Below are positions 17,002 to 25,434 of a DNA stretch of 64,000 nucleotides, piece after piece; position 1 is the stretch's first letter; every line of letters starts with the position of its first letter. The stretch lies in assembly GCA_964400125.1 (NCBI GenBank), contig CAYNSR010000001.1, positions 1-64,000 of the forward strand, written 5' to 3'. The notes beneath the pieces are model-generated. The model saw nothing but the letters and a program-made list of their open reading frames with translations. It did not search any database and was not told the origin of the DNA. The stretch comes from Micavibrio sp964400125. Its GTDB lineage: Bacteria > Pseudomonadota > Alphaproteobacteria > Micavibrionales > Micavibrionaceae. The translations under genes and the position numbers were made by a program.

Positions 17002-18927
17002 TTGGCGATTTATCATTGTTCATTGCGGGTGTTTTCACGGTCTGACGGCCACTCCGCCGTGGCCGCCGCTGCGTACCGCGCCGGGGCGGTGCTGCATGAT
17101 GAACGGCGGGGCTTTACGCACCGCTACCACAACCGCAAGGGCGTTGTGGCCTCGTTCATCCTCACACCACCGCAAGCCCCTGAAACCACCCGCGACCGCG
17201 TCGCCTTGTGGAACGCGGTCGAGGCGGCGGAAACCCGAAAAAATTCCCGCGTGGCGCGGGAGATTATTCTGGCCCTGCCGCATGAATTGCCAGCCCCGGC
17301 CCGCGAAGCCTTAACCCGCGATATGGCCCTGTGGCTGGTGGAACGGTACAACGTGGCCGTTGATACGTCCCTGCATAGCCCCGTTGCCGGGGATGGACAT
17401 GATCCGCGCAACCATCACGCCCATTTGCTGTTTACCACCCGTGAAATCACCAAGGACGGGCTTGGCAAGAAAACCCGTATCCTTGACGACAAGGCGCAAG
17501 GCCCGCAGGAGGTCGAGTTAATCCGCACCATCTGGGAAACGCTTGCCAATGATGCCTTGGAGCAAGCGGGCCTGACCCATGCCAAAATCGACCGCCGGAC
17601 GCTGGACGATCAGGGCATAGACCGTATTCCCCAAATCCATATCGGGCCGGAAGGCAAAGCCGCTAAGAAAAAGACCGATAAGGAGGATGAAGACGAAGGC
17701 GACAAGGACGACGACGAGGAAGAAGGAAAATCCGGCGAAAAAAGCGGCAAGCAGGGCGGCGGTTCCGGCGATAGCGGCCCTGCGCCAGCAACCGCCAAAG
17801 AAGCTACAGCAGAAAAAGAAACCACCAGCCAGAAACGGGATATTGATTATAAATCCATCGACCAAGGGCAGACCCGCGCCGAGCTAGTAGAAGAAATCAA
17901 GCATGTGAACGCCGAGCGTAGCAAATGGCCCGCATTGCCGTTAGCCGAACAAATCAAAACCATCGAGCAGGAAATGACGCGTCTGGACAAACGAGTCCGG
18001 CAGTTTGAAAACATCTATACAAAGACCAGCCTTCCCAGCATCATTAAAAAATCCATTGTTGAAATTGTCCGGTTTTCAAAAGAGCTTTTATTTACCCGTG
18101 TACTGAACCGTGAAGCCTTGCGCCTGTCAGAACAGGAATCGCAAGCGCGTATCGTACGACAGAATTTTCGTTATGGACGGTCTTACAGAACAGGGATTCA
18201 CGAACAAATTAGAGAAATGAAAACCCGTCTTTCCATGCTGGAAGAAAGCCAAACCAGCTACAGAAAATATAAATCGTTTGTGGATTCGATAGATAAGACG
18301 CTGGCAGAAAATTCAACCGTTAAATTCACGGAAAGCGCAAAAACAAAAACGATCACTGATTTAGAGTTCTCGACAAAACTTAAGCTGAAAGCCGAATTGC
18401 TGCGCGAGGGCGTACCAGAGATATTCAAGCCATCGAAAGGAACAATCCGCATAGCCGAGCCGATCAATAAACAAAGCGCTATCCCGCTATTAAAACCACA
18501 GGAAACGGCACAACGGCCAGAAAATATTCCCGTTACGGCCCCGCCAAGCCCGGAGCGCAAAGATTGGTTCATCCCCGCATCAGAAAAAACACGCGGTTTG
18601 CAGGAACATATAGAAAGGGAGCTGGCAAACAGGAAACAACCACATCCCACGCCGCAATTGGACAAAGAATCTTCGCCCTTGCGAAGCGCGTTCAATAGCG
18701 TAAGCCAGAACAAGCCGCCGGAGAAATTCACAACAACCGAATATGTGCGTGAGAAAGTCAGGGAAGAAGCGGCAACAATCCGGGAGGAAGTGCCGCCGGA
18801 ATTTAAAGCCGAACCTTACCCCGAAGACACACCCAAAAGCGCGAAAATGTCTGCTGCGTTCAATCGCGCCACCGTCAGCAACGCAGATAAACCATCACCG
18901 AATCACGAGCCGGATTATCAGCCATAA
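17002..18927 (+). CDS. mobA: MobA/MobL (MobQ) relaxase
   Basis: 641 residues from a TTG start that gives the family's standard beginning MAIYHCSLRVFSRS. Tyr25 in AAAAYRAG matches the nicking tyrosine of RSF1010 MobA, and the histidine cluster RNHHAHLLF at about 136-144 binds the metal. The relaxase domain covers 1-215. An acidic-lysine low-complexity linker (about 220-260) follows, then a long charged helical region (290-480) and a proline-rich tail. It would nick oriT, stay bound to the 5' end and lead the strand into a helper's conjugation pore. There is no primase domain of the RSF1010 type. No mobB/mobC-like gene is seen. Confidence 0.92.
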   Translation: MAIYHCSLRVFSRSDGHSAVAAAAYRAGAVLHDERRGFTHRYHNRKGVVASFILTPPQAPETTRDRVALWNAVEAAETRKNSRVAREIILALPHELPAPAREALTRDMALWLVERYNVAVDTSLHSPVAGDGHDPRNHHAHLLFTTREITKDGLGKKTRILDDKAQGPQEVELIRTIWETLANDALEQAGLTHAKIDRRTLDDQGIDRIPQIHIGPEGKAAKKKTDKEDEDEGDKDDDEEEGKSGEKSGKQGGGSGDSGPAPATAKEATAEKETTSQKRDIDYKSIDQGQTRAELVEEIKHVNAERSKWPALPLAEQIKTIEQEMTRLDKRVRQFENIYTKTSLPSIIKKSIVEIVRFSKELLFTRVLNREALRLSEQESQARIVRQNFRYGRSYRTGIHEQIREMKTRLSMLEESQTSYRKYKSFVDSIDKTLAENSTVKFTESAKTKTITDLEFSTKLKLKAELLREGVPEIFKPSKGTIRIAEPINKQSAIPLLKPQETAQRPENIPVTAPPSPERKDWFIPASEKTRGLQEHIERELANRKQPHPTPQLDKESSPLRSAFNSVSQNKPPEKFTTTEYVREKVREEAATIREEVPPEFKAEPYPEDTPKSAKMSAAFNRATVSNADKPSPNHEPDYQP

Positions 18928-18976
18928 TAGGCTGTTTTATTCCACGCTATCGAGGCCGTTTTTGCACCCCCATGTA

Positions 18977-19011
18977 AAAATATCCTGCACAAGTTCTGCA
19001 CAGGATATTTT
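18977..19011 (+). terminator. hairpin after the relaxase gene
   Basis: An 11-bp perfect stem (AAAATATCCTG with CAGGATATTTT) encloses a 13-base loop, 50 bases after the mobA stop, and the stem itself ends in T residues. The loop and stem edge hold the two TGCACA words noted at the inner integrase, so the site may have a double use. Confidence 0.55.
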
Positions 19012-19047
19012 AGGGCCATTTAGATGTTTGTTTTCAATTAGTTATGA

Positions 19048-19290
19048 TTGCCAATAGACCTCGCTGGTGACCGGGGAGTTTGTAACCGTCTTGCGAACGG
19101 CGCAGCGTATTTGCTTGCGCTATTGTATTCCGCTGCCTCCCCAGCCAAAGCTGAGAAGGCATCAATCGGTAACGGCCCGATGCTAGAGGCCGCGCAAAAG
19201 GGGTTACAACGCCCCGGAACTTCTCTTGAAGTTCTAACCAGCACGTTAAGGAAACGGCTGGAAACCGTCAACAATCAATCTTCATACTAA
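19048..19290 (+). CDS. possible small protein, 80 residues
   Basis: An open frame from a TTG fills the space between the relaxase terminator and the convergent integrase. It starts MPIDLAGDRGVCNRLANG, has a short apolar run (AAYLLALLYSAAS) and a helical C-terminus (SLEVLTSTLRKRLETV). No family is recognised and the ribosome-binding site is weak. The rest of 18928-19297 holds nothing else. Confidence 0.25.
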   Translation: MPIDLAGDRGVCNRLANGAAYLLALLYSAASPAKAEKASIGNGPMLEAAQKGLQRPGTSLEVLTSTLRKRLETVNNQSSY

Positions 19291-19297
19291 GTAGCAG

Positions 19298-20308
19298 TCA
19301 TATTAACTTTTGTGCTACATCCTCCGCCTTTAAGTGCGTATAGCGGAATAGCATCCGGTAATCCCTATGGCCTGAGATCAAGGCTACTTCCGGCACTGAC
19401 AGGCCACGCTCGAAGAAGCGGCTTATGGCTTCGTGCCTGAGATCATGGAAGTGCAGGTCTTCAATCTTCGCTCTCTTTACCAGTCGTTGCCATGCCAGCT
19501 TCGCAGCGTTGTCTGAGAAGGGAAACACATAGCTCTCATCCCTGCCATCCTCCCTGTCTTCATCCTCCCGGTTCTGCATTTCACTTAGAACAGCGATAGC
19601 TTCGCGGGATAGCGGGATTGTCCGGGCATGGCCATTCTTCGTAACGGGAATATGAAGCGTTCTTGCATCGAAGCTGATTGCATCCCACCGAAGGCGCATA
19701 ATCTCTCCACGCCTCATCCCGGTAGCAACGGCGAACCGTATAAGCGGCATGATCTGCGTATTGCGGCTCTTAACAGCAGCTTCCTCTAATATCTTGTATT
19801 CATCTCCCGTCATTCGGCGGGTTCTGGCATTGTTGGCTTTCAATTTTTTTATCTTAGCCAGCGGGTTCACTCTCAGCGGTATGTCCCACTCCCGCCCCGC
19901 TACATCAAAGGCGTGTTTAATAATGGATAATTCCCGGTTCACTGTTCCGGGCTTCACTTCCTTGAGTCGCTTATCCCTGTATGTGCTGAAATGCGCTGAG
20001 GTAATTTGCGCCAATGTCAGATTGGCTATGGGTTGTCGCAGGAAGGCATTAAGCAGGTAAGTTTCCGTATCAGCACTTCGCTTCTTAACGGTTATCTCGT
20101 CCCTGTAGCGTTCAATGATGTCCCTGACCCTGTGGCTATCCAGAACCTTTACAGGCGTGGGTAAATCCCGCCTGTCGGCCTTGATCTCCATATGCCTTGC
20201 CCATTCATCGGCATCGGCCTTTTGATGGAATGTCCGGCAGGTGGCAGCAAAGCCTTTGCGCCGTATCAGGACTTGATATTTCCCGCCTCGTTTAAGGATT
20301 GTAGCCAT
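19298..20308 (-). CDS. int: tyrosine integrase of the tRNA-Pro element
   Basis: 336 residues and full length. N-terminal arm-binding domain (1-55), core-binding domain (60-160), and catalytic domain with Arg199 (ATGMRRGEIMRLRW), Lys224, His288 and Arg291 (HDLRH), His314 (SGHRDY) and Tyr323 (RYTHL). It starts 104 bases from tRNA-Pro and reads away from it, the usual arrangement for integrases that use a tRNA 3' end as attB. TGCAGCAAG repeats lie between it and the tRNA. It is closely related to the stump at 2297-2523, including the DLPTPVKVLD stretch. All catalytic residues are present. Confidence 0.95.
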   Translation of the reverse strand: MATILKRGGKYQVLIRRKGFAATCRTFHQKADADEWARHMEIKADRRDLPTPVKVLDSHRVRDIIERYRDEITVKKRSADTETYLLNAFLRQPIANLTLAQITSAHFSTYRDKRLKEVKPGTVNRELSIIKHAFDVAGREWDIPLRVNPLAKIKKLKANNARTRRMTGDEYKILEEAAVKSRNTQIMPLIRFAVATGMRRGEIMRLRWDAISFDARTLHIPVTKNGHARTIPLSREAIAVLSEMQNREDEDREDGRDESYVFPFSDNAAKLAWQRLVKRAKIEDLHFHDLRHEAISRFFERGLSVPEVALISGHRDYRMLFRYTHLKAEDVAQKLI

Positions 20309-20322
20309 GATTTAACGACCTC

Positions 20323-20344
20323 GTTGCAGCAAGATTGCAGCAAG
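20323..20344. repeat. paired TGCAGCAAG motifs at right end
   Basis: Two TGCAGCAAG words, 12 bases apart start to start, lie between the integrase start and tRNA-Pro. They match the cluster at 2813-2842 on the other side of the left repeat and may be integrase arm sites or part of its promoter control. Confidence 0.45.
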
Positions 20345-20406
20345 TCGTTGTCACTACTATTTTTTGATTTCTTCTCCCGGTGATAACCCCTTGAGGCTAT
20401 TGAGAG

Positions 20407-20467
20407 AAAACTGGTCGGAGTGACAGGATTTGAACCTGCGACCCCTTGCACCCCATGCAAGTGCGCT
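20407..20467. repeat. 61-bp direct repeat, right end of tRNA-Pro element (att)
   Basis: Identical to 2620-2680. Here it is part of the intact tRNA-Pro gene, which continues to 20488 with a matching 5' half. The functional tRNA therefore lies on this side, and this copy is the integrase-proximal junction. Confidence 0.9.
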
Positions 20468-20488
20468 ACCGGGCTGCGCCACACTCCG
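20412..20488 (-). tRNA. tRNA-Pro (GGG)
   Basis: A 77-base cloverleaf on the minus strand: acceptor CGGAGTG pairs with CACTCCG, the anticodon arm is CTTGC-atGGGgt-GCAAG with anticodon GGG, the T-loop is TTCAAAT, and CCA is encoded. It is the target of the 17.8-kb element. Confidence 0.96.
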
Positions 20489-20561
20489 ACACCGGAAAAG
20501 AAGCGAAATTTATCGCTGCAACTCGTATACCTGCCCTTGAGGAAAAAGGCAAACCTGTTCT

Positions 20562-21149
20562 TTATTCTTCGCCCTTGCTGCTTTCGGGGCTGATCATATT
20601 GCGCAAATCGCGTAGGTCGCCCAGCATCGCCTGCAGGATGGAGCGCTGCTTGTCGGTCAGCTCCACCGGCGGGCGCGGCGCAGCGGCATAGGTTGCGGTT
20701 GTGATGGCGGCAGCGGTGGCAATTGTGGGCTGCGGCGTCGGGAGACGCTGCACGGCCTGTTCATTGGCGGGTGGCTGGGTCTTGACGGCGGCGGCAGCGC
20801 CGCTATCGGCAACCAGCCCGGCCCGGCCTTGCGTTTTCAGGAGCTTCTGCACACCCTTGATAGTGTAGCCTTCGGTGTAAAGCAGCGTGTGGATCTTTTT
20901 CAACAGCGCGACATCTTCCGGGCGATAGTAACGACGGCCACCGCCCCGTTTCAACGGGCGCACCTGACTGAATTTTGTTTCCCAAAAACGCAGGACATGT
21001 TGCTGGACATCCAGTTCATCGGCCACTTCGCTGATGGTCCGGAAGGCACCGGGGGCTTTCTTGCCGGAGATGGGATCGGATTCGGTCATTAAGGTTTCAT
21101 CAACATTTTTATCGATGTCGTGCGCCTGTTTCGGGTTCAGTCCGGTCAT
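20562..21149 (-). CDS. MerR-family transcriptional regulator
   Basis: 195 residues. The MerR winged helix lies at about 36-105: RTISEVADELDVQQHVLRFW, then RGGGRRYYRPEDVALL and YTIKGVQKLL. An alanine/proline-rich linker and a C-terminal helix (QRSILQAMLGDLRDLRNMI) suited to dimerisation follow. There are no cysteines for metal binding. In alphaproteobacteria this regulator regularly sits next to ihfA after fabH and plsX, as here, but its targets are not well known. It lies 55 bases after ihfA in the same direction and is probably in the same transcript. Confidence 0.92.
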   Translation of the reverse strand: MTGLNPKQAHDIDKNVDETLMTESDPISGKKAPGAFRTISEVADELDVQQHVLRFWETKFSQVRPLKRGGGRRYYRPEDVALLKKIHTLLYTEGYTIKGVQKLLKTQGRAGLVADSGAAAAVKTQPPANEQAVQRLPTPQPTIATAAAITTATYAAAPRPPVELTDKQRSILQAMLGDLRDLRNMISPESSKGEE

Positions 21150-21204
21150 TTTTCTCTTCCCGTTTTTGTGGTTTTACGCGGTCCCCGGTCAGGAGATCAG
21201 TCGT

Positions 21205-21501
21205 CTATTCGCCCTTGTTAATCCGGTCTTTCAGGACATGCGAGGCCCGGAACACCAAAACCTTGCGCGGCGAAATCGGCACCTCAACCCCGGTTTTGGG
21301 ATTGCGGCCAATGCGTTCGCCCTTTTCACGAATTGAAAAGCTGCCGAAGGACGAGATTTTGACGTTGCGCCCGGAGATCAGGGCGCGGGAGACTTCCTCC
21401 AGCACCAGTTCGACCAGATCGGATGATTCATTGCGGGACAAGCCCACCTGTTCGTATACAGATTCGGCCAGATCAGCCCGTGTGATTGTACGATTGGTCA
21501 T
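21205..21501 (-). CDS. ihfA: integration host factor subunit alpha
   Basis: 98 residues with the DNABII fold. TRADLAESVYEQVGLS at the N-terminus and ISSFGSFSIREKGERIGRNPKTG carry the beta-arm with the proline that wedges into DNA (here NPKTG). The N-terminal sequence and length fit the alpha rather than the beta subunit or HU. With IHF-beta, encoded elsewhere, it bends DNA sharply at specific sites in replication, recombination (also by tyrosine integrases like those in this window) and transcription. Confidence 0.95.
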   Translation of the reverse strand: MTNRTITRADLAESVYEQVGLSRNESSDLVELVLEEVSRALISGRNVKISSFGSFSIREKGERIGRNPKTGVEVPISPRKVLVFRASHVLKDRINKGE

Positions 21502-21659
21502 GCGCGCACCTCGTCTGTCGTGTCCTGATTGGAATAGTAAAAGCCTAACCCCATTTTGCCTCCCCCGTCAACAGGAGATGGCGAAAAAGCGATTCAATTC
21601 AAAGGGTAACAGGATTTTCTTAAATTACGGTTGCGCGGGGAATAATGGCCGATTTCCGC

Positions 21660-22649
21660 CTAGAATCGCACCAGCGCCGCCCCCCAGACCAACCCGCCGC
21701 CCAAAGCTTCGAGCAGCAAAAGATCGCCCCTTTTGATCCGCCCGTCGCCGACGGCCTCGGCCAGCGCGAGGGGAATCGACGCGGCGGAGGTGTTGCCGTG
21801 ATGATCGACCGTGACCACGACCCGTTCCATCGGGATGCCGAGTTTTTTCCCGGTCGATTCTATAATCCGGATGTTGGCCTGATGCGGAACGATCCAGTCG
21901 ATCTGGTCGGCACCGACGTTGTTATGGGCTAAAACTTCGTCAACCACATCGGACATGGCACTGACCGCATGACGGAAGACATCTTTGCCTTCCATGACGA
22001 TATGGCCGCTGGTGCCCGTCGAACTGACGCCGCCATCGACATAGAGAATATCCTTCAGGTGCCCATCGGCATGGAGATGCGAAGACAAAACGCCCCGGTC
22101 TTCAATCGTGCCGTTGCCCGCGACCGCCTCCAGCACGACCGCCCCTGCCCCGTCGCCAAATAAAACGCAAGTGGTGCGGTCTTCCCAGTTGAGGATGGAT
22201 GTCATTTTTTCTGCCCCAACCAGCAACAGGCGTTTTGCCGCGCCGGTCCTTATCAGGCTGTCGCAAACGGTGAGCGCATAAACAAACCCGGCACAGACGG
22301 CCTGCACATCGAAAGACGGGCCGCCTTTGACGCCCAGCGCAGCCTGAACCTTCACCGCTACGGACGGGAAGGTTGTGTCCGGCGTCGATGTCGCAACAAT
22401 CACGCCGTCAATATCCGCGCCCGTCAGGCCGGAGGATTCCAACGCCTTGCGGGCGGCGGCAATCGCCATATCGGCGGCGGTTTCATGGGCGGCGGCGACA
22501 TGGCGCTGGCGGATACCGGTGCGCTGGGCGATCCACTCATCCGTAGTATCGACGATCGACTCCATATCCTTGTTGGTCAGTATCTTTTCAGGAAGATACG
22601 CGCCGCAGGCGCGAATTGTGGTGCGAACGGTCATGGAAAAATCACTCAT
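21660..22649 (-). CDS. fabH: beta-ketoacyl-ACP synthase III
   Basis: 329 residues. The Cys-His-Asn triad is in place: Cys in DVQAVCAGFVYAL, His in WIVPHQANIRII and Asn in HHGNTSAASIPLAL. The enzyme starts fatty-acid synthesis by condensing acetyl-CoA with malonyl-ACP in the cytoplasm. The annotated ATG overlaps the end of plsX by four bases; an ATG five codons in (MTVRTTIRACG) fits the family start better. It is translationally coupled to plsX. Confidence 0.96.
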   Translation of the reverse strand: MSDFSMTVRTTIRACGAYLPEKILTNKDMESIVDTTDEWIAQRTGIRQRHVAAAHETAADMAIAAARKALESSGLTGADIDGVIVATSTPDTTFPSVAVKVQAALGVKGGPSFDVQAVCAGFVYALTVCDSLIRTGAAKRLLLVGAEKMTSILNWEDRTTCVLFGDGAGAVVLEAVAGNGTIEDRGVLSSHLHADGHLKDILYVDGGVSSTGTSGHIVMEGKDVFRHAVSAMSDVVDEVLAHNNVGADQIDWIVPHQANIRIIESTGKKLGIPMERVVVTVDHHGNTSAASIPLALAEAVGDGRIKRGDLLLLEALGGGLVWGAALVRF

Positions 22650-23704
22650 GTATTTGTCTGTGCGCTGAGGCTGGAAATAAATGATTCCTGATTCATCAGG
22701 CTTTCAATTTCATGGGCGACCCGCTTGTTAAACCCGTGTTCGACCAGATTGGCCGCAACCTTGATGGCGTTGGCAAAACCGACAGCATCAGAACCGCCAT
22801 GGCTTTTGACACAAATCCCGCCAAGCCCCAGAAACATACCACCATTGTAAAGGCGCGGGTCCATGCGTTTTTTCAGTTTCTTTAACGCTGGATAAGCGAG
22901 CATCGCCCCAAGGCGCGACAACAGGCCGGATTGCAACGCCTCGCGGGTGAACTGGCTGAAGAGCTTGCTGACGCCTTCCACCACCTTCAGCGTCACATTC
23001 CCGGTAAAACCGTCTGTAACAACGACATCAACCGTCCCGTAGGGGATATCATTGCCCTCGATGAATCCATGGTAACGGCCCGGCAATTCGATGCTGGACA
23101 GGATCGCCGCGGCGGCCCGCAACTGGTCATGGCCCTTCATTTCCTCGGACCCGATATTCAGCAGCCCCACGGTCGGGTTCTGCACGCCGAGGACGACTCG
23201 GGCGTACACCGTGCCAAGCAAGGCGAATTGCACCAGTATTTCCGCATCGCAGATAATGTTGGCCCCGAGATCCAAAACGGTCGTCTGCCCCTTCATGGTC
23301 GGGAAAATACTGGCCAACGCCGGACGGTCAATCCCCGGCAGGCTCTTCAGGAGCAATTTCGACATCGCCATCAACGCGCCCGTATTGCCGCCGGAGACAA
23401 TGCAATCGGCATCCCCGCTGCGGACGGCCTCGATGGCAAGGCGCATGCTCGAATCCTTGCCGGAACGAATGGCGGTGGATGGCTTTTCATCGTTGCCGAT
23501 CATTTTCTCCGTGTGCCGGACGACGGATACCGCCGCCAGATCAGGGTGAGCGGCAAGAACGGGATTGATGCGGCGTTCATCGCCAAACAGGATGAATTTG
23601 GCCCCCGCCAATTCCTTCAACGCCAGCGCAGCACCGGGAACGACGACCTCCGGGCCAAAATCCCCGCCCATGGCATCCAGCGCGATTGTTTGGTGGTATG
23701 GCAA
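22646..23704 (-). CDS. plsX: phosphate acyltransferase PlsX
   Basis: 352 residues. Start IALDAMGGDFGPEVVVPGA, the conserved SGGNTGALMA, KPSTAIRSGKDSSM and DGFTGNVTLKVVEG mark PlsX. It makes acyl-phosphate from acyl-ACP for PlsY in phospholipid synthesis. It follows rpmF by about 110 bases and overlaps fabH by four, the rpmF-plsX-fabH order common in Proteobacteria, which links ribosome and membrane synthesis. Confidence 0.96.
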   Translation of the reverse strand: MPYHQTIALDAMGGDFGPEVVVPGAALALKELAGAKFILFGDERRINPVLAAHPDLAAVSVVRHTEKMIGNDEKPSTAIRSGKDSSMRLAIEAVRSGDADCIVSGGNTGALMAMSKLLLKSLPGIDRPALASIFPTMKGQTTVLDLGANIICDAEILVQFALLGTVYARVVLGVQNPTVGLLNIGSEEMKGHDQLRAAAAILSSIELPGRYHGFIEGNDIPYGTVDVVVTDGFTGNVTLKVVEGVSKLFSQFTREALQSGLLSRLGAMLAYPALKKLKKRMDPRLYNGGMFLGLGGICVKSHGGSDAVGFANAIKVAANLVEHGFNKRVAHEIESLMNQESFISSLSAQTNT

Positions 23705-23817
23705 ATGCGTGACCCTGCAAGTGTAAGAATGCGCGGATTATAGACATGAAAAACGGGGAGAACAAACCCCCCGCTGACAACATTTCCGAGACCCTGTGGA
23801 TTTTGCCCCCGAGACGA

Positions 23818-23997
23818 CTAGTCGCGTGGCTCCGTAACCTGCTTCCCGCGATACATGCCGGTTTTCAGGTCGATATGGTGACGGCGCTTCGGCTCGCCCG
23901 AGGATGTGTCCTCAACCCAGTTGGTTGCGTTCAACGCATGATGCGACCGGCGCATGTTGCGCTTGGACGAACTGGTTTTCTTCTTTGGTACTGCCAT
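23818..23997 (-). CDS. rpmF: 50S ribosomal protein L32
   Basis: 59 residues: MAVPKKKTSSSKRNMRRSHH, then ALNATNWVEDTSSGEPKRRH and a short basic tail. The start MAVPKKKTS and the RRSHHAL stretch are typical of L32. No zinc cysteines are present, as in most proteobacterial L32. A GGTCCT (AGGACC on the plus strand) ribosome-binding site precedes the ATG. The gene sits between yceD and plsX in the usual order. It is a small basic protein of the large subunit. Confidence 0.95.
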   Translation of the reverse strand: MAVPKKKTSSSKRNMRRSHHALNATNWVEDTSSGEPKRRHHIDLKTGMYRGKQVTEPRD

Positions 23998-24087
23998 TTT
24001 AGGACCTCTAAACGCTTAAGATGCATGGTTTGTAATGGAAATTCCGGGGCGGCGCAAGCAAATAATATGAAGGAATTAAGGATAGAA

Positions 24088-24196
24088 TTAGGAACAATTA
24101 AGGTTACAGTATACTTAATTATTATCCTCAATGTAGATTATATAAAGCATTTATGTGCGAAATAATTAAGTATACTGTAACCTTAATTACTCCTAA
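24088..24196. repeat. palindromic repeat, copy 1 (TACAGTATACTTAATTA family)
   Basis: A 28-bp perfect inverted repeat (24096-24123 with 24161-24188) extends outward by eight more bases with two mismatches. The arm contains GGTTACAGTATACTTAATTA and the spacer is 37 bases. The right arm covers the stop codon of yceD, so the hairpin may end its transcript. The spacer is similar to the reverse complement of the copy-3 spacer (CAATGTAGAT shared). Confidence 0.85.
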
Positions 24197-24792
24197 GCCT
24201 TCCAGTCCTTCAAAACCTCGAACGGGTTTTTGCGGAGTTCTGAGGGCGGTTCGGGGGTGGCGTCTTTTTCCCCTGCTCCCCAGGCGGCTCCGGGAACGCG
24301 GGGATAGGGATCAATCCCCAAGGACAGATATTGCGTGACCAGATCGCCGAGATCAATCTTGCCATCCGTCATCGGCTCTGGATCGTCGTGTTCTTCCAAA
24401 ACGGGGATTTCGACATCGCTGCCTCTGGCGGTGCGTTCGTGTCTGGCTTTTGCCAATGAGGCGAAACTGGACGGGTCGGCGTACCAAGCTTCGAATTCTT
24501 CCTCGACATGGGATTTCACCGGCGCGCCGGTGACGACACAGTTTTGCGTGATTCCGGCCTTGAGCATCCCCTCCACATGCACCACGGCCCTGTTCCCGGG
24601 AACGCGGTTTAACGTGACGTCTGCGGACAAAGACTGGATCGCCGGAATGTTCAGGCGTTCGGCAATGGCCTTGCATTCGCTTTCCGTTGCGGCAAGCTTC
24701 CTGTGATAGGGCTGGCTCGCGCCGATCTCGTCCTGATCGATCAGGAAGGACCAGCCGCCAAACCCGCCTTCCGGTGATTTCCGCTTTGCCAT
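24193..24792 (-). CDS. yceD: YceD/DUF177 family protein
   Basis: 199 residues. The DUF177 core shows CVVTGAPVKSHVEEEFEAWY and, near the end, IDLGDLVTQYLSLGIDPYPR, the family's conserved acidic stretch, here ending in GAAWG rather than the usual cysteine-bearing form. YceD is nearly always encoded beside rpmF and is connected in plants and bacteria with 23S rRNA maturation. Its last codons lie within the arm of a palindromic repeat. It follows the cytochrome chaperone gene by 17 bases. Confidence 0.9.
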   Translation of the reverse strand: MAKRKSPEGGFGGWSFLIDQDEIGASQPYHRKLAATESECKAIAERLNIPAIQSLSADVTLNRVPGNRAVVHVEGMLKAGITQNCVVTGAPVKSHVEEEFEAWYADPSSFASLAKARHERTARGSDVEIPVLEEHDDPEPMTDGKIDLGDLVTQYLSLGIDPYPRVPGAAWGAGEKDATPEPPSELRKNPFEVLKDWKA

Positions 24793-24809
24793 TGCCTAAA
24801 ACCCCTTGT

Positions 24810-25367
24810 TTATGCGGCCTTTTGCTGTTCCATGTCATCCCACGGCATATGACCGCCTACGGTGAGCATTTCGAGCGGCATTTCACGAATCCTCGCGCAG
24901 GTCGTCCGGACATAGGCCGCCATCGATTCCAGCGCGGCGGGATCAACATCGGCAACGGTGCCGTAAACATTCCGGCGCAAGACGTCCTTCATTGCTTCCT
25001 GATCGTCGAGCGCATTTTCGTAGGCCGCCATGCGACCGTTAAAAGCCTTCATCATGCGGCGAATATGGCGTCCGACGCTTAAATCGCCGACACCGATTTC
25101 ACGAATGGCATGATCCATATCGACGAACATGATGTCGTACAGGGTTTGCAACAATGACTGGCCGCCACCCGCCGTGTCGTCATCGCGCAGGCGCAGCATG
25201 ACCATGAAGCTGTGGAGGAGGATCATGTCGAAACGCCCATCAACCGTATCAGGAACCCCCCGCTCGCGGTAGAATACGGGCTGACGCGCCTGTGCCACGA
25301 TTGCGGCATAAAGCCGTTCCGCCTGTTCCCTTTGATGTGCCGGGGGTTTACGAAACCAGAGCAGCAT
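24810..25367 (-). CDS. ubiquinol-cytochrome c chaperone family protein
   Basis: 185 residues. The start LWFRKPPAHQREQAERLYAA, the middle LHSFMVMLRLRD and YDIMFVDMDHAIREIGVGDL are typical of the CBP3/UQCC1-like domain, in which a helical bundle contacts apocytochrome b. In mitochondria CBP3 helps assembly of complex III; the alphaproteobacterial members are assumed to act likewise at the membrane. It is first gene of a yceD operon and divergent from bamE, the standard alphaproteobacterial arrangement. Confidence 0.9.
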   Translation of the reverse strand: MLLWFRKPPAHQREQAERLYAAIVAQARQPVFYRERGVPDTVDGRFDMILLHSFMVMLRLRDDDTAGGGQSLLQTLYDIMFVDMDHAIREIGVGDLSVGRHIRRMMKAFNGRMAAYENALDDQEAMKDVLRRNVYGTVADVDPAALESMAAYVRTTCARIREMPLEMLTVGGHMPWDDMEQQKAA

Positions 25368-25434
25368 TGCTTTTTTATCCTTCCCAAACTATGAATTAAT
25401 CCTGATTTATAGAGGATCAACCCCGGGAATGACC

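Larger units (their letters stand above)
2620..20467. mobile_element. integrative mobilizable element in tRNA-Pro
   Basis: About 17.8 kb lies between the two 61-bp tRNA-Pro repeats. The right-end integrase (19298-20308) reads away from tRNA-Pro. The element also holds a MobQ relaxase and oriT, an AbiE toxin-antitoxin pair, a second integrase and two defence-like modules. No type IV secretion genes are present, so it would need a helper for transfer. The left third (about 2700-9000) is visibly more AT-rich than the rest, suggesting a composite origin. Boundaries come from the repeats; activity is inferred. Confidence 0.85.

Noticed and set aside
17680..17830. Acidic-lysine repeat region as a separate gene on either strand
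   Set aside because: It is the low-complexity linker of the relaxase; the other-frame readings are simple-sequence shadows.
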